A DNA stretch of 64,000 nt, taken from the NCBI GenBank assembly GCA_028370155.1, contig CP116670.1, positions 806,001 through 870,000 of the forward strand, in the 5' to 3' direction. A program made the translations under genes and the position numbers. Source of the stretch: Arthrobacter sp. OVS8. GTDB lineage: Bacteria; Actinomycetota; Actinomycetes; Actinomycetales; Micrococcaceae. The number at the start of each line of letters is the position of its first letter. Position 1 is the first letter of the stretch. The notes under the pieces are model-generated. The model worked only from the letters and a program-made list of their open reading frames with translations. It did no database searches and was not told the origin of the DNA. Shown here piece by piece: positions 40,167-49,659 of this stretch.

Positions 40167-41639
40167 CTATTGAAGGGATGCGGTCAAGCGTGCCAGGTTA
40201 TCGAAAGCTTTCTGGGCCGTCGGCCGCCGCATCCAGTCCTCGAGCCGCAGCTCGAAGCTGTTCGCCCGGTACCGGTCTTCGATCACGCCAATCGAGTCAA
40301 CGAAACCGCGTCCATGCACCAAAACGGATACTTCCATGTTGAGGCTGAAGGAGCGGACATCCATGTTGCTGGACCCAATCACCGCCACCTCTTCATCAAT
40401 GGTGAAGTGCTTCGAGTGCAGGACCTGGGGCGCCCGGTAGAGGTAGATCCTGACGCCGGCGCGGAGCAGGGCTTCGTAGTAGGACCGCTGCGCGTGGTAG
40501 ACCAACTTCTGGTCGCCGACTTCGGACACAAAGAGCTCGACGTCGAGACCCCTCGCAGCGGCAGTGACAATGGCCATCAGGATGGATTCGTCCGGCACGA
40601 AGTAGGGACTGGTGATACTGACCCGGCGTTCGGCCTTGTGGATGAGGGTTGCGTAGAGCTTCAGGTTGTTGTCATTGGCGAAGCTCGGACCGCTGGGCAG
40701 GACCTGCGCATCAATGAGCGCAGAGCCCTGGCTGCCGGCGATGGAGGTGGAGCTGGCGGCCAGCGGCAGCAGGACGTCCGCTTCGCTGTACCAGTCGGTC
40801 GCGAACACCGCATCCAGCTCGCGGACGACGGGGCCTTCAATGCGCATCATCAGCTCGTGCCACCTGAGTCCGCGTTTCAGGTTGCCCTTCTTGTTGTAAC
40901 TGGAGTCAATGAGGTTTTGGGACCCGGTGAATCCGACGCGGCCATCGACGACGACGATCTTGCGGTGGTTGCGGAGGTCAGGCCTCTGCCACTCACCCCG
41001 CCACGGCCGCACCGGCAGCATCGGGTGGTACTCCGCGCCGATGTCCTGAAGGTATTTCAGGGTTTCCTTCCGGCCCGGGAAGATGAGGCCAGCCAGGTGA
41101 TCGGAGAGCACCCGGACGGCAACGCCCCGTTCCGTGGCCCGGGCCAGCGCCTGGAAGAAGGGTGCCGTGGTCGTATCGAGTGACATGATGTAGAACTCCA
41201 CGTGCACATACGTGCTGGCTGAATCGATGTCCTTGATCATGGCATCGAAGGTGCCGTCGTAGTCATCGAGCAGCTCGGCACGGTTGCCTTCCACCATGGG
41301 CAGGGCCCCCAGGTGGTTGTTCAACGCCACCGCCGAGTGCAACCACTCCGGCCAGTCACGGCCATCGCTGATGAGTGTGCTGCCTGCGGTCCTGGCCAGG
41401 ACCAGGTCGTTGACCTCCTGTTGCTTGTCACGGCGGACCTTGGGCAGCTTCGAATACCCGACAAAGAAGAACACAACAGCGCCGAGCACCGGTATGAAGA
41501 TGATGGCGAGCACCCAGGCAATAGCCGACGACGGTGGACGATTCACCGATACCAGGACAGCTGCAATTGCCACGACGAAGATATGGGCCGCCAGCAGGAG
41601 CGCAGCGACGGCTTCAGGATCCTGGAGGAATTCGCGCAC
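40167..41639 (-). CDS. cls: Cardiolipin synthase (phospholipase D family)
   Basis: An intact enzyme of 490 residues that joins phosphatidylglycerol units into cardiolipin. It has two N-terminal helices (AVAALLLAAHIFVVAIAAVL, AWVLAIIFIPVLGAVVFFFV) and two HKD motifs, HRKIVVVDGRVGFTGSQN and HSKHFTIDEEVAVIGSSN. GTG 41639 follows AGAAGG and gives VREFLQDPEAV, while the longer open frame upstream lacks conservation. It is the last gene of a reverse-strand run (lipoprotein, SHOCT protein, cardiolipin synthase) that probably starts at the palindromic box at 42700. Confidence 0.9.
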   Translation of the reverse strand: MREFLQDPEAVAALLLAAHIFVVAIAAVLVSVNRPPSSAIAWVLAIIFIPVLGAVVFFFVGYSKLPKVRRDKQQEVNDLVLARTAGSTLISDGRDWPEWLHSAVALNNHLGALPMVEGNRAELLDDYDGTFDAMIKDIDSASTYVHVEFYIMSLDTTTAPFFQALARATERGVAVRVLSDHLAGLIFPGRKETLKYLQDIGAEYHPMLPVRPWRGEWQRPDLRNHRKIVVVDGRVGFTGSQNLIDSSYNKKGNLKRGLRWHELMMRIEGPVVRELDAVFATDWYSEADVLLPLAASSTSIAGSQGSALIDAQVLPSGPSFANDNNLKLYATLIHKAERRVSITSPYFVPDESILMAIVTAAARGLDVELFVSEVGDQKLVYHAQRSYYEALLRAGVRIYLYRAPQVLHSKHFTIDEEVAVIGSSNMDVRSFSLNMEVSVLVHGRGFVDSIGVIEDRYRANSFELRLEDWMRRPTAQKAFDNLARLTASLQ

Positions 41640-41706
41640 GGCTACCTTCTGGCTCTTCTGCCGGGACCGAAGTCTGTCCGACGGGTCGGGAGGGCCACGA
41701 GCGGCT

Positions 41707-42093
41707 TCAGAGCAGCACCCGGCTCTTGATTCTTTCAAACTCTTCAGCGCTGATGGTGCCTGCGTCCAATAGCGCCTTGGCCTGGGAAATCTCTGTTGTG
41801 GGGCTCGGGGTAGCGACCCTGCGGATATAGGAATCGGCCTCGTCCTGGTCCCGCCGGGAACGTTCCACGGAACGCTCAGCCATGCCATCGCCCCGGGCAG
41901 CCAGGTACACCAAGAGAGTCACAAACGGCAGGAAAGCCAGGAAGAAGATCCAGACGGCTTTCCACCAGCCGCTCAGCCCGTGATCGCGAAATATGTCACC
42001 GATGATCGCAAATAGCCCAAAGAGGTAGGCAAAGAAAACACACGCGGTGAAGAACCACCAGAAGATATCCCAAAAATTCTCCCAGAAACTCAT
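41707..42093 (-). CDS. SHOCT/PLDc_N membrane protein, paralogue 1
   Basis: A 128-residue protein with start MSFWENFWDIFWWF, helix one (CVFFAYLFGLFAIIGDIF), a short loop GLSGWWKAVW, helix two (FFLAFLPFVTLLVYLAA), a charged linker, and a C-terminal SHOCT motif (ISQAKALLDAGTISAEEFERIKSRVL). The two-helix part resembles the N-terminal segment of phospholipase D-type proteins. Copies 3 and 4 at 50814 and 53155 share the first 13 residues, and copy 2 at 49660 is more distant. It lies between the lipoprotein gene and cardiolipin synthase on the same strand. Function unknown. Confidence 0.85.
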   Translation of the reverse strand: MSFWENFWDIFWWFFTACVFFAYLFGLFAIIGDIFRDHGLSGWWKAVWIFFLAFLPFVTLLVYLAARGDGMAERSVERSRRDQDEADSYIRRVATPSPTTEISQAKALLDAGTISAEEFERIKSRVLL

Positions 42094-42188
42094 TTGTCTG
42101 CCCTGCTTTCAACTACTCATGCGGCGTCAATAGGGATGCGGCTGTGGGAAGAATCGAAGGTAAATATTCCCGCGGTGTCGGCCGGGCT

Positions 42189-42614
42189 TTAGCAACTGGC
42201 CGCGGTCCCGAGGTCGCTCAGCGCCGCTTGGACTTTCACAGCCTCGTCCCGCAAGGAAGCCCGGGCCTGCGCCAGCGTCGCGTCGTCGGGAACGTCCTTG
42301 ACGGCACGGTCAAGACTCTGCTCAGCCTCCTTGACGGCATCCACCCGGTCCTTGGCCACGTCCTCGCTCGCTTCGAGGAGGTCGTTGTGGGTCTTCGCAA
42401 CTTCTTCCCTTGCGGTACGGACCTGGTCCACCGTGGACGTTGGCGTCAGCGCGTCCTTGAAACTTGTCAAGGCAGAGGCGTACGCCTTGGTAGCTGCGCA
42501 GACCTGCGCCTCGTTCTCTTGCGGAGTGTCCGTACTACCGCAGCCGGTCAGCAATGCGACTGCTGCTCCGAGGGCGATGGATCCTGCGAGGAGCGGATGT
42601 GGTTTCGTTGGCAT
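42189..42614 (-). CDS. Small helical lipoprotein, paralogue 1
   Basis: A 141-residue protein with a signal peptide ending in the lipobox LLTGC (Cys25). The mature part is almost all helix, with blocks SALTSFKDAL, VAKDRVDAV and DVPDDATLAQARASLRDEA. Besides the lipid-bearing Cys it keeps one Cys before the first helix and one as the very last residue, which could close a disulfide in the extracytoplasmic hairpin. A clear paralogue is at 50277. The palindromic box stands 85 bases before the ATG. I do not recognise a named family. Confidence 0.8.
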   Translation of the reverse strand: MPTKPHPLLAGSIALGAAVALLTGCGSTDTPQENEAQVCAATKAYASALTSFKDALTPTSTVDQVRTAREEVAKTHNDLLEASEDVAKDRVDAVKEAEQSLDRAVKDVPDDATLAQARASLRDEAVKVQAALSDLGTAASC

Positions 42615-42699
42615 TTGGAGGTTCCCTTCCTGGAGGCTTTGTCCCCAGCCCGACCAATGGCACTTATGACAATTCTGTGAGTCACCAGACGAGGCGTCC

Positions 42700-42716
42700 T
42701 CACCCGCGGCGGGTGA
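42700..42716. promoter_or_regulatory. Palindromic box A
   Basis: TCACCCGC-G-GCGGGTGA is a perfect 17-bp palindrome, 85 bases before the lipoprotein-SHOCT-cls run and 38 bases after the end of the MalT-like regulator gene. It is the most symmetric member of a box family found through the island. Confidence 0.75.
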
Positions 42717-42754
42717 AATCCCACGGCTGGGTGACGTTCCCGGGCCGGGCCCGA

Positions 42755-45384
42755 TCAGACGATTCCGCGTTCGGCAGCCGTCTTGAGGGCATCCCGCCGC
42801 CCTGCCGCACCGAGTTTGCGGTAGATTGACCGCTCATGCGTTTTGACGGTGTTGACGGAAATGAAGAGCGCCTCAGCAATTTCCGCCGCCGTCATCACCG
42901 AACGCATGTATGCCAGGACCTCGCGCTCGCGGTCGGTGAGGGTCCAGTAGGAACGCGTCCGGAGGTGCGGATTACCTTGCGTATGGCGCGCCATCCGGGC
43001 AGCAACGAACGACTCATGAGTGGTCCCCCAGACGGCGTGTTGAATTAGCAGTTCCGCGAGTTCTTCTCTTCGCTCGGTAAAAGAGCGCAGCACCGTCTGC
43101 GGCTCCGCCCGATGGACCGCGTGTTCGATCCGCTCATGCACTCGGGCGTCGTCCCCGTTTTTGTGGGCCAGCAGGGCCTCCGTCAGGCTCATGCTGGTAT
43201 CGAGGTAACGGTTTCGATGTCGATCGATAAGTGCTTTCGTGCAGAGTTCGGCGGCGCCCGCCTCTCCTCCCCGACGCAGGAGCTCTGCAAGCAGCGTGTC
43301 CACCAAAGGGGCATGCCCGCCGGTCCCCAAAGGCCGAACCATCGTCAGCGCACCGGCCAAGTCGCCCTCGGCCTCCGCGATCTTCGCCCTGGCGATCGTG
43401 TAAAAGGCTTCCCAAGACACTCCGTAGCGGCCCTGGTCGTGGAAGGACTCCAGTGCTGCGGTGGACTCGGCGAGATGGGCTTGATCACCGGTGGCGCAGT
43501 CAACCAGCACCCTGTAAACAGCGCTGAGCGGGCCAAGCGAGGACGTGATGCCGAGGCGCTGGGCCTTTGCAAGGTGGGCGCGGGCACCCTTCAGTTCGTC
43601 CCGCCAGTAGAACACTATTCCGCGTGCCAGCCAGGCCGCCGCCATCTGATCCTGAGAACCGCCGCCCAGCGCGTCTGCCCGCTCCAACGCCCGCGTGGCA
43701 TGGTCCTCGGCGGCCACAAGGTCACCGCCGGCCGCGAACGCCAAGGCAAGTTCCGCTTCGGCGCAGACTTCCATCTCCCCCACGTGTTTTGACGCGCCTG
43801 CGGATGATTGGAGCAGGACGGCCGCCTGGTCCCCCACACGATGCAACCTGAACTCAGCCTGGGCCAGCAGGAACAGGCCCGAGGACGTGGCAGGATAGTC
43901 CTCCGTTGCCGCGTCCGCCTTCGACCGGCCGTCCGCGTCAGGGGTGCGCAAGTCGATCCGCCGGCCGGTAGGCAAAGGTTCGAAAAGGGCGCGGCACCGG
44001 TCGAGCTTCCGTCGGCGGGCGTCATCCAAAACTGATGTACGCGCCAGTGCACGCCGGGTGAGTTCGGCGGCAGCCGGGACGTCGCCGTCAATGGCGCGGC
44101 AGACCGAGCCGACCATCAGCATTTCGGGGTCGTCGTTCCAGGGTGCGGCAGATCCCGGCACACTTGTTCGAGCGCGGGGGCGCCATTACGGAGCAGGAAC
44201 TCCAGCCAGTGCTCTCCAAGCGACAGGACAGCCAGCCGGGGGCATGTGCCTGCAGGGCACGCGCCACGCATTCACTCACGTCGGTGTCCTGGTAATAGCG
44301 CGCCGCCACGCGGTGGAGCCGGTCCGCGAGGAGCGGGTCCCTCCGCTCCAATATCCGGCGGCACTGGGCTGCGAACAGCGAGTGCCAACGGTACATGGAT
44401 TCACCGCCGCGATATACGTGCTCTTCGATGAAGAGTCCGTGGCGGAGACACGTTTCCAGCAGCATGCCGCCGTCGGGCCGCCCATGCAGCTCTATGGCGA
44501 GACGACGGCCCAGCCAGTCGCAGGAGGTTGCGCGTAAAACGAAATCCACCAGTGATGGTTCAAACTGACCCAGGACCTCCTCCGCGATGTAGTCGGCAAG
44601 AGGGGTTGGGCGGGTAAGGTTTTCGTGATCCCGCCCGGCACATTGCGGGCCTCCGTCAGGGCGCTGAGGCTCGCGTGGACGGCCACCGGCCATCCGCCGG
44701 TCAGCGTCCAGAGTGATCCGGCGTCGAATTCCGCGCCCTGCCCCAGCGAATCGGCAAACTGGGCCACCTCGCCCCGGGTAAAGGCCAGCTCGGTGGCACC
44801 GATCTCGCCCAGCCCTTCCCCGTACCTGAGCCGCTCCAACTGAATGGAGGGATGTCCACGCCCTGAAAGGACCAGCCGTAATGCCGGCGGGGCCGAGGCG
44901 GCGAGCACACCGACAATTCCCGCGGCAAGCGCCGGTCCCGCCAAATGGACGTCGTCAATGACCAGCACAATCGGTTCCGTCAGCTGCTCAAGTGCTCCCA
45001 GGAGAAGATCGTAGGAGGCTGCACGGTCCTTGGCGAGACTCTGGTCCAGGGCCATCACGGCTTCGGTGCCAGGTAAAGGAAAAGGCCCTGCGGCGGCCTG
45101 AATCGCCCCGACGACCCCTGGAACAGCCGTGCCGGTTGGGTGTCAAAGCGGTCCAGCGACAACCAGGCACAGGGCAGATCGCACTTCCGGACCCAGTCGC
45201 CCAGAAGCGTCGATTTGCCATAGCCGGCTGGCGCGGCGACGAGGGTCAGCCGGTGGGCGTCGGCGGCCGCAGTCAATGCGTCTTCCAGTCGCGGCCGTTC
45301 CAGTGCCCCCAGCCCGCGCAGAGGAGGCCGGATCTTAAACAGCGGACCAGGAACCCGTTCGGAAGTAATTAGCGGCTCTCCCAC
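42755..45384 (-). CDS. MalT-like LuxR-family regulator with ATPase domain (about four frameshifts)
   Basis: A large signal-transducing regulator of about 877 residues. The N terminus has Walker A (VAAPAGYGKSTLLGDW) and Walker B (IVLVIDDVHLAGP) of a STAND-type NTPase, then a long helical TPR-like region (ELALAFAAGGDLVAAEDHAT, AYRRALAR-type repeats), and a C-terminal LuxR helix-turn-helix (LTDREREVLAYMRSVMTAAE, then VKTHERSIYRKLGA). Breaks lie near 45105, 44615, 44230 and 44155. It is the only transcription factor in the 40-58 kb envelope island, so it is the first candidate for binding the recurring palindromes. It is divergent from the channel gene. Confidence 0.85.
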
Positions 45385-45474
45385 GTATTTGATCGTAGGG
45401 ACGCCAAATTGCGTGCAATAGGGTCATAAGGACCTTGTGCCGACGCACCTCGCGCAAATGCCGCGTGCATCTGA

Positions 45475-45486
45475 TGACCCGGGTCA
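45475..45486. promoter_or_regulatory. 12-bp palindrome before the channel gene
   Basis: TGACCCGGGTCA is a perfect palindrome 40 bases before the channel ATG and about 90 bases before the divergent regulator. Its half-site GGGTCA differs from the GGGTGA of the island box family, so it is listed separately. Confidence 0.4.
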
Positions 45487-45526
45487 CGGCCCCGCGCGCA
45501 CTAGCTGCACGGTAGTAACATCAGTC

Positions 45527-46366
45527 ATGGCCACAAAGCAGGGTAGCCGGAAGAACCCGGTTTTTGTCCGGCAACTTGACCGGGCCGCCAGGCGGCACGT
45601 TTTTATTGTCGCGGCAATGCGGCTCGCCGGATTTCTGGCAGTAATTCTCGTTCTGTACTTCGCTATTCCAATTGGCGGATTTAACGAAGACAATCCGGCG
45701 GCGGCCTGGATCCGCCTCGCGGGCGTCCTGCTCGTTTTTGTCAGCGCACTGGTGCTGCAATTGCGCATGATTATCGCTGCGGAAGTCCCGCAGGTCCGCG
45801 CGGCCGAAGCCGTCGTCGAAACCGTCCTGATGTTCCTGTTTCTCTTTGCTTTTCTCTACACCTCAATGTCCACAACGGATCCGCGGGCGTTCACCGAACC
45901 ACTGAGCAGGATGGACGCCCTGTACTTCACGACTGTCACGTTCGCCACTGTCGGGTTCGGGGACATCACGCCCGTCAGCCAACTCGCGAGGGCGGTCGTG
46001 ACGGTCCAGATGATCGCTGGCCTGGGTGCCCTTGTGCTGGTCGCCAAGGTGGCCTTCTTCGCGGCCGGACGGCGGCTGGGCACCCCTGACCGGGAGCCCT
46101 GCAAGCGCCGGGCACCTCCCGCCCATTTGCTGTCCCCGCCATGCCACGCTTCAACACTGCGGCGACGCTCACCCGAAAGGGATGATCACGCGGCAACGGC
46201 AAGCGGAAATGTGGGCCCGCCGCCCCGGGCCTGTCCAGAAACGACAGGTCTCACGAGCAGGCGTGGTGTCCCGGAACCTTCGTCCGCAGCCAGCGGGTTT
46301 CCTTCCGCAGGGACAACAGATCACCCGGGGTGGGTGGGGCTGGGCGGCGCTCCTCGCGGACAATAA
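45527..46366 (+). CDS. Two-TM potassium channel family protein (C-terminal extension doubtful)
   Basis: The conserved part has helices MRLAGFLAVILVLYFAIPIG, WIRLAGVLLVFVSALVLQLRM and VVETVLMFLFLFAFLYTSM, the pore segment with the potassium filter TVTFATVGFGDITP, and a last helix (VTVQMIAGLGALVLVAKVAFF). It ends about 46080. The rest of the open frame to 46366 is Pro/Arg/Ser-rich, covers two palindromic boxes and looks non-coding. A lost base near 46075 would end the protein at TGA 46087-46089. It starts at ATG 45527. No ligand-binding RCK domain is present. Confidence 0.8.
   Translation: MATKQGSRKNPVFVRQLDRAARRHVFIVAAMRLAGFLAVILVLYFAIPIGGFNEDNPAAAWIRLAGVLLVFVSALVLQLRMIIAAEVPQVRAAEAVVETVLMFLFLFAFLYTSMSTTDPRAFTEPLSRMDALYFTTVTFATVGFGDITPVSQLARAVVTVQMIAGLGALVLVAKVAFFAAGRRLGTPDREPCKRRAPPAHLLSPPCHASTLRRRSPERDDHAATASGNVGPPPRACPETTGLTSRRGVPEPSSAASGFPSAGTTDHPGWVGLGGAPRGQ
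46169..46185. promoter_or_regulatory. Palindromic box, distal copy before the DUF6325 operon
   Basis: TCACCCGAAAGGGATGA keeps the TCA-N11-TGA frame and the CCC/GGG halves of the island box. It matches the box at 58448 in 14 of 17 positions. Confidence 0.55.
46321..46337. promoter_or_regulatory. Palindromic box F
   Basis: TCACCCGGGGTGGGTGG matches box A in 14 of 17 positions and ends 69 bases before the DUF6325 ATG, a spacing similar to that of other members. Confidence 0.55.
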
Positions 46367-46406
46367 GGATTGTCACGTCTGCCCGACTCGGGAACAGGAG
46401 CTCCAC

Positions 46407-46835
46407 ATGAAGATCGGTCCGCTGGAAGTGATTGTCTGCGCCTTTCCGAAACCGACCATCGACGCAAACGTGATCAAGGCACTCAGCGAAACGGTCAAAT
46501 CGGGGGCCGTCGCCCTTGCAGATCTGGTCCTGGTGAGCAGGGATCGCGAGGGAACCGTGCATGTCCGTGACCTGCACGATGATCTGCCCGCGGCGTGGAC
46601 CGGAATGCTCCTCGACTCCCGCCCCATGACCCTGCTCAACGACGCCGACGTCGAATTGGCGGCCGGATCCATTAAGAGCAACGAAACAGCGCTGGTCGCT
46701 GTCCTGGAACACCGCTGGGCGCAGCGGCTCTCAGAGGAAGTGCGGCGCTCAGGAGGCGTGACGGCCCTGCAGGCCAGAATCCCGCAGGAAGAAGCAGTCG
46801 TGGCCATCGAAGCAGATGGCGTCGCAACAAGCTGA
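46407..46835 (+). CDS. DUF6325 family protein
   Basis: A 142-residue intact protein. It begins MKIGPLEVIVCAFPKPTIDA, has the VKSGAVALADLVLVSRDREG strand-helix-strand unit, and ends with a second unit (SIKSNETALVAVLEHRWAQR). The family is common in actinobacteria next to a short SHOCT protein, as here, and may be membrane-associated, but its function is unknown. CAGGAG precedes the ATG. It is the first gene of a four-gene run to 48725. Confidence 0.82.
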   Translation: MKIGPLEVIVCAFPKPTIDANVIKALSETVKSGAVALADLVLVSRDREGTVHVRDLHDDLPAAWTGMLLDSRPMTLLNDADVELAAGSIKSNETALVAVLEHRWAQRLSEEVRRSGGVTALQARIPQEEAVVAIEADGVATS

Positions 46836-46864
46836 AAGACATCCATCGACCAAAAGGATCCCTC

Positions 46865-47082
46865 ATGCCATTTGCCAGAGCCGGCCGGCCAGGGCTGCTC
46901 GGCACCGTAGCCGGACCGCGGCCCTATCGGGCACGCCGTCCCGGGACGCTCCCGCGCCCGTTTCCCCGCCGAGAGGCGGAAACGAACTGGCCGACCAGCT
47001 CTCCCGGCTCGCCGAGCTGCGCAGCTCCGGCCTGCTCACCGACGCCGAATTTGCCGCAGCGAAAGCCCGGCTCCTGATGTGA
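46865..47082 (+). CDS. Short SHOCT-domain protein (one frameshift)
   Basis: The start MPFARAGRPGLLGTVA is typical of the small actinobacterial SHOCT proteins that travel with DUF6325. A break near 46915 shifts the frame to a Pro-rich linker and the SHOCT motif (LADQLSRLAELRSSGLLTDA, EFAAAKARLL). It has no transmembrane helix, unlike the four longer SHOCT paralogues of the island. It lies 29 bases after the DUF6325 stop. Confidence 0.78.
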
Positions 47083-47134
47083 GCCTGGGAAGCCAGGCTC
47101 CCATACCCGAACCAATACTTTGGAGGTGGTTCCC

Positions 47135-47260
47135 GTGAAGCGATCAACCAGCGTCGCCTCTGTCCATGGGCTGCAGGCGGTGCCGACCCATCCGGTCCCT
47201 CCCGGCCCGGGTAGGCACATCCGTGCGACGCGAAGCTATCTAGGCGGCGGGCGCTCATGA
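47135..47260 (+). CDS. 41-residue micro-protein coupled to the next gene
   Basis: GTG 47135 follows GGAGGTGG at good spacing, and the frame runs VKRSTSVASVHGLQAVPTHP to a basic, Gly-rich end. The stop overlaps the next ATG as ATGA, so translation of the large membrane protein would be coupled to it. The peptide is basic, with three histidines. No family is recognised. The strong ribosome site is the main evidence. Confidence 0.5.
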   Translation: MKRSTSVASVHGLQAVPTHPVPPGPGRHIRATRSYLGGGRS

Positions 47261-48725
47261 CACTCCCTCATGATGCCCAAAGCGCCGGCAGCCCGGAGCA
47301 GGAAGAAATACGGCGGTTACGCGCCGAAGTCGCCCGCCTTCAGCTCGAAAAGGACGAGGCCGGAAAGACCACACCGAAACCACCCGGACAAGGATCGGGC
47401 CTGGCCCGCCGGATTGTTGCCGTTTTCCTGGTGGTGCTGACTGCCGTTCTGGCCTGCGCCACCGTGCCGCCCTGTACCTGCGCAGTGAGGTCCTCGATAC
47501 CGACCGCTACGTGGCCACCGTCGCGCCGTTGGCCTCAGACCCTGCCATTCAAGCGGAGATCGCCAACAAGGTCACCGCCCAGATCACCGAAGCCGTCGAC
47601 ATCGAAGGCATCACACGTGACGCGATGACCGAGCTCGGCAAGGTCGCACCGCGGGTGGCCGCTGTGATCACGGGGCTGGCGCCCGCAATCGCAGAGCAGA
47701 CCAGAACGCTGATCCATACCGCCGTTTCCAGATTCGTCGCCAGCCCGCAGTTCCAGGATCTCTGGACCCAGGTCAACAGAGTGGCCCATCAGGGAATCGT
47801 CAACCTGGCCACAGGCGAAACGGGCGGCACGGTCAGTATCGACGAGACCGGCACAGTAACCATTTCCACGAAGGAAATCATCGCCCGGGTCAAGACCCTG
47901 CTGGTTGAGCAGGGAGTGGACATCGCGAACCGGATTCCGGAAGTCGACGCACAGATCACGCTTTTGCAGTCACCCGAACTCGTCAGGGCCACGGAAGCCA
48001 TCCGGACGCTGGACCGGACTGCCCCCATCCTGGCCTGGATGACGGCGCTGAGCGCCATTGGAGCCATTGCGGTGGCGCCGCGGGGCTGGAGGAGGCGGAC
48101 GACGAGCCGCCTCGGGTTGGGGATAGCGGTGGCCATGGCGTTACTGGCCCTCGGACTTGCCATCGGGCTGAACATTCTCCTCAGCACCATTCCGTCGGGA
48201 ACGGTCTCCCCGGCGGCGGCCGAAAGCCTCGTTGAGACCCTCGTGGCGCCTCTCAGAACCGCCGTGCGGTTTGTCTTCGTCGTGGGCTTGCTCATTGCAG
48301 TAGCCGCTTTCCTGAGCGGCCATTCGCGTCCCGCCGAGCGTGTCCGGCAAGGTCTGGCAAGCGCCGGGGACTACCTGACCGGAAAGGTGGGCGCCGGGCA
48401 AGCCAGGCCGTGGCAGCACTGGCTGGCCCGCTACCGCCGGATCCTGGAAGCCGCCATCCTCGGCGTCGCCGTCTTGGTGCTTATCCTCTGGCAGTACCCG
48501 ACGGCGGCGGTGGCCATCTGGACGGCAGTCCTGGCCGGCCTGGCGATTCTTCTTGTCGAACTCCTGTGCCGCCCTGCCGTCGTCGCGGCCCATGCTGCCG
48601 AACCGGTGACGGCGGGACCTCCGGAGCAATCGAATCCAACGCTCCCCTGCCGTGAGCCGGGGACGCCACTGCCGATTGCGCGGTGGCGTCCCCGCTGTTC
48701 ACAGCGTCCGTGGGAACACGGCTAG
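47257..48725 (+). CDS. Large membrane protein with coiled coil and extracytoplasmic domain (one frameshift)
   Basis: A protein of about 489 residues. It starts with a charged coiled coil (EIRRLRAEVARLQLEKDEA), then one helix (IVAVFLVVLTAVLACA). A large outside domain of helices follows (VATVAPLASDPAIQAEIANK, then DIEGITRDAMTELGKVAPRV). Four hydrophobic helices come after it (ILAWMTALSAIGAIAVA, IAVAMALLALGLAIGLNILL, FVFVVGLLIAVAAFLSG, ILGVAVLVLILWQYPTAAVA), and a proline-rich end. The frame breaks near 47460 after the first helix. Its stop overlaps the stop of the amidotransferase by 4 bases. Unknown function, probably in envelope stress. Confidence 0.72.
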
Positions 48726-49552
48726 GCCGCTGACGGCGCAAACGGGTACAGGTCCTGATCGCCGCCGTGCACCACGACGCACGTGGCATCCGGCACCTCC
48801 TGCCACGCCCCGCGGAGATCCCCCAGTGGTTCGGAGACCACCAGCCTGGTGTCGTCTGAGAGGCCGTGGAGCAGGGGGTTGTCAGGGTACTGGTCGCGGA
48901 GGGTCGCGATGTCGGTGCTGTGGAAGAGTGACCGGGAGTGGCCCTCGCTGGAGTAGCGGAACGCCCACGTGGTGTCGCCGTCGGTAGTCGCAACAGTCAT
49001 CTGGATCGGGTGTTCGACGCCATGCCGCCGTCCGACGTCTTCGATGAGTCCAACCGCCTCAGCGACAGCTGCGCGGGGGTCCCGCTCCAGGCCAAAGGTG
49101 AGGGCGAGGTAGAAGAACAGTTCCGAGTCGGTGGACCCTTCGATCTCGGGATAGAGGCTGGGCTCGACGGCCATGGCCAGGTCTCGCTTCACTTTCGCAA
49201 AATCCGCGAGAACCCCGTTGTGCATCCACAGCCACCGGCCGTGGCGGAAAGGGTGGCAGTTCGTCTGTTGGACAGCCGTTCCGGTGGTGGCTCGGATGTG
49301 CGCGAAGACGCGGCCGGCCGAGGCCTGGCCTGCGAGTTCGCGCAGGTTGCGGTCATGCCAGGCGGGCTCCGTGCTGTGGAACACACCAGGTAGGGGCGCG
49401 GTACCGTACCAGCCGACGCCGAAGCCGTCCCCGTTGGTGGTTTCAACTCCCATACGCGCGTGCTTGCTCTGCATGACGAGCGAATTGGCGGGTTTGTAGA
49501 GAAGGTCATCCAATCGCACGGGTGAACCCGAATACGCGAGCCAACGGCACAT
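48722..49552 (-). CDS. Class II glutamine amidotransferase (YafJ/EgtC-like)
   Basis: An intact 276-residue N-terminal-nucleophile hydrolase. It has Cys2 (MCRWLAYSGSPVRLDDLLY), NGDGFGVGWYG, AHIRATTGTAVQQTNCHPF and FMHNG-like LWMHNGVLADF, the four marks of the family. Members hydrolyse glutamine or gamma-glutamyl bonds, and EgtC acts in ergothioneine synthesis, but no egt gene is near. The box at 49618 stands 65 bases before its start, and the gene is convergent with the large membrane protein. Confidence 0.88.
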   Translation of the reverse strand: MCRWLAYSGSPVRLDDLLYKPANSLVMQSKHARMGVETTNGDGFGVGWYGTAPLPGVFHSTEPAWHDRNLRELAGQASAGRVFAHIRATTGTAVQQTNCHPFRHGRWLWMHNGVLADFAKVKRDLAMAVEPSLYPEIEGSTDSELFFYLALTFGLERDPRAAVAEAVGLIEDVGRRHGVEHPIQMTVATTDGDTTWAFRYSSEGHSRSLFHSTDIATLRDQYPDNPLLHGLSDDTRLVVSEPLGDLRGAWQEVPDATCVVVHGGDQDLYPFAPSAA

Positions 49553-49617
49553 GCCAGTCTCCTTCTACGTGGGGTGGAATTTCATCACGATTCCATCACC
49601 GGGAAGGACTCTGCGCA

Positions 49618-49634
49618 TCATCTCCCGCGGGTGA
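49618..49634. promoter_or_regulatory. Palindromic box E
   Basis: TCATCTCCCGCGGGTGA matches box A in 13 of 17 positions and stands 65 bases before the amidotransferase ATG and 26 bases after the SHOCT paralogue 2 stop. Confidence 0.5.
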
Positions 49635-49659
49635 CCCTTCGGGGCAACCCTGCCCGTTC

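Larger units (their letters stand above)
46090..46406. other. Probable intergenic region with two palindromic boxes
   Basis: If the channel gene ends near 46089, this 317-base stretch is the control region of the DUF6325 operon. It holds two members of the box family (46169-46185 and 46321-46337) and a ribosome site (CAGGAG) at its end. I see no gene in it. Confidence 0.5.
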
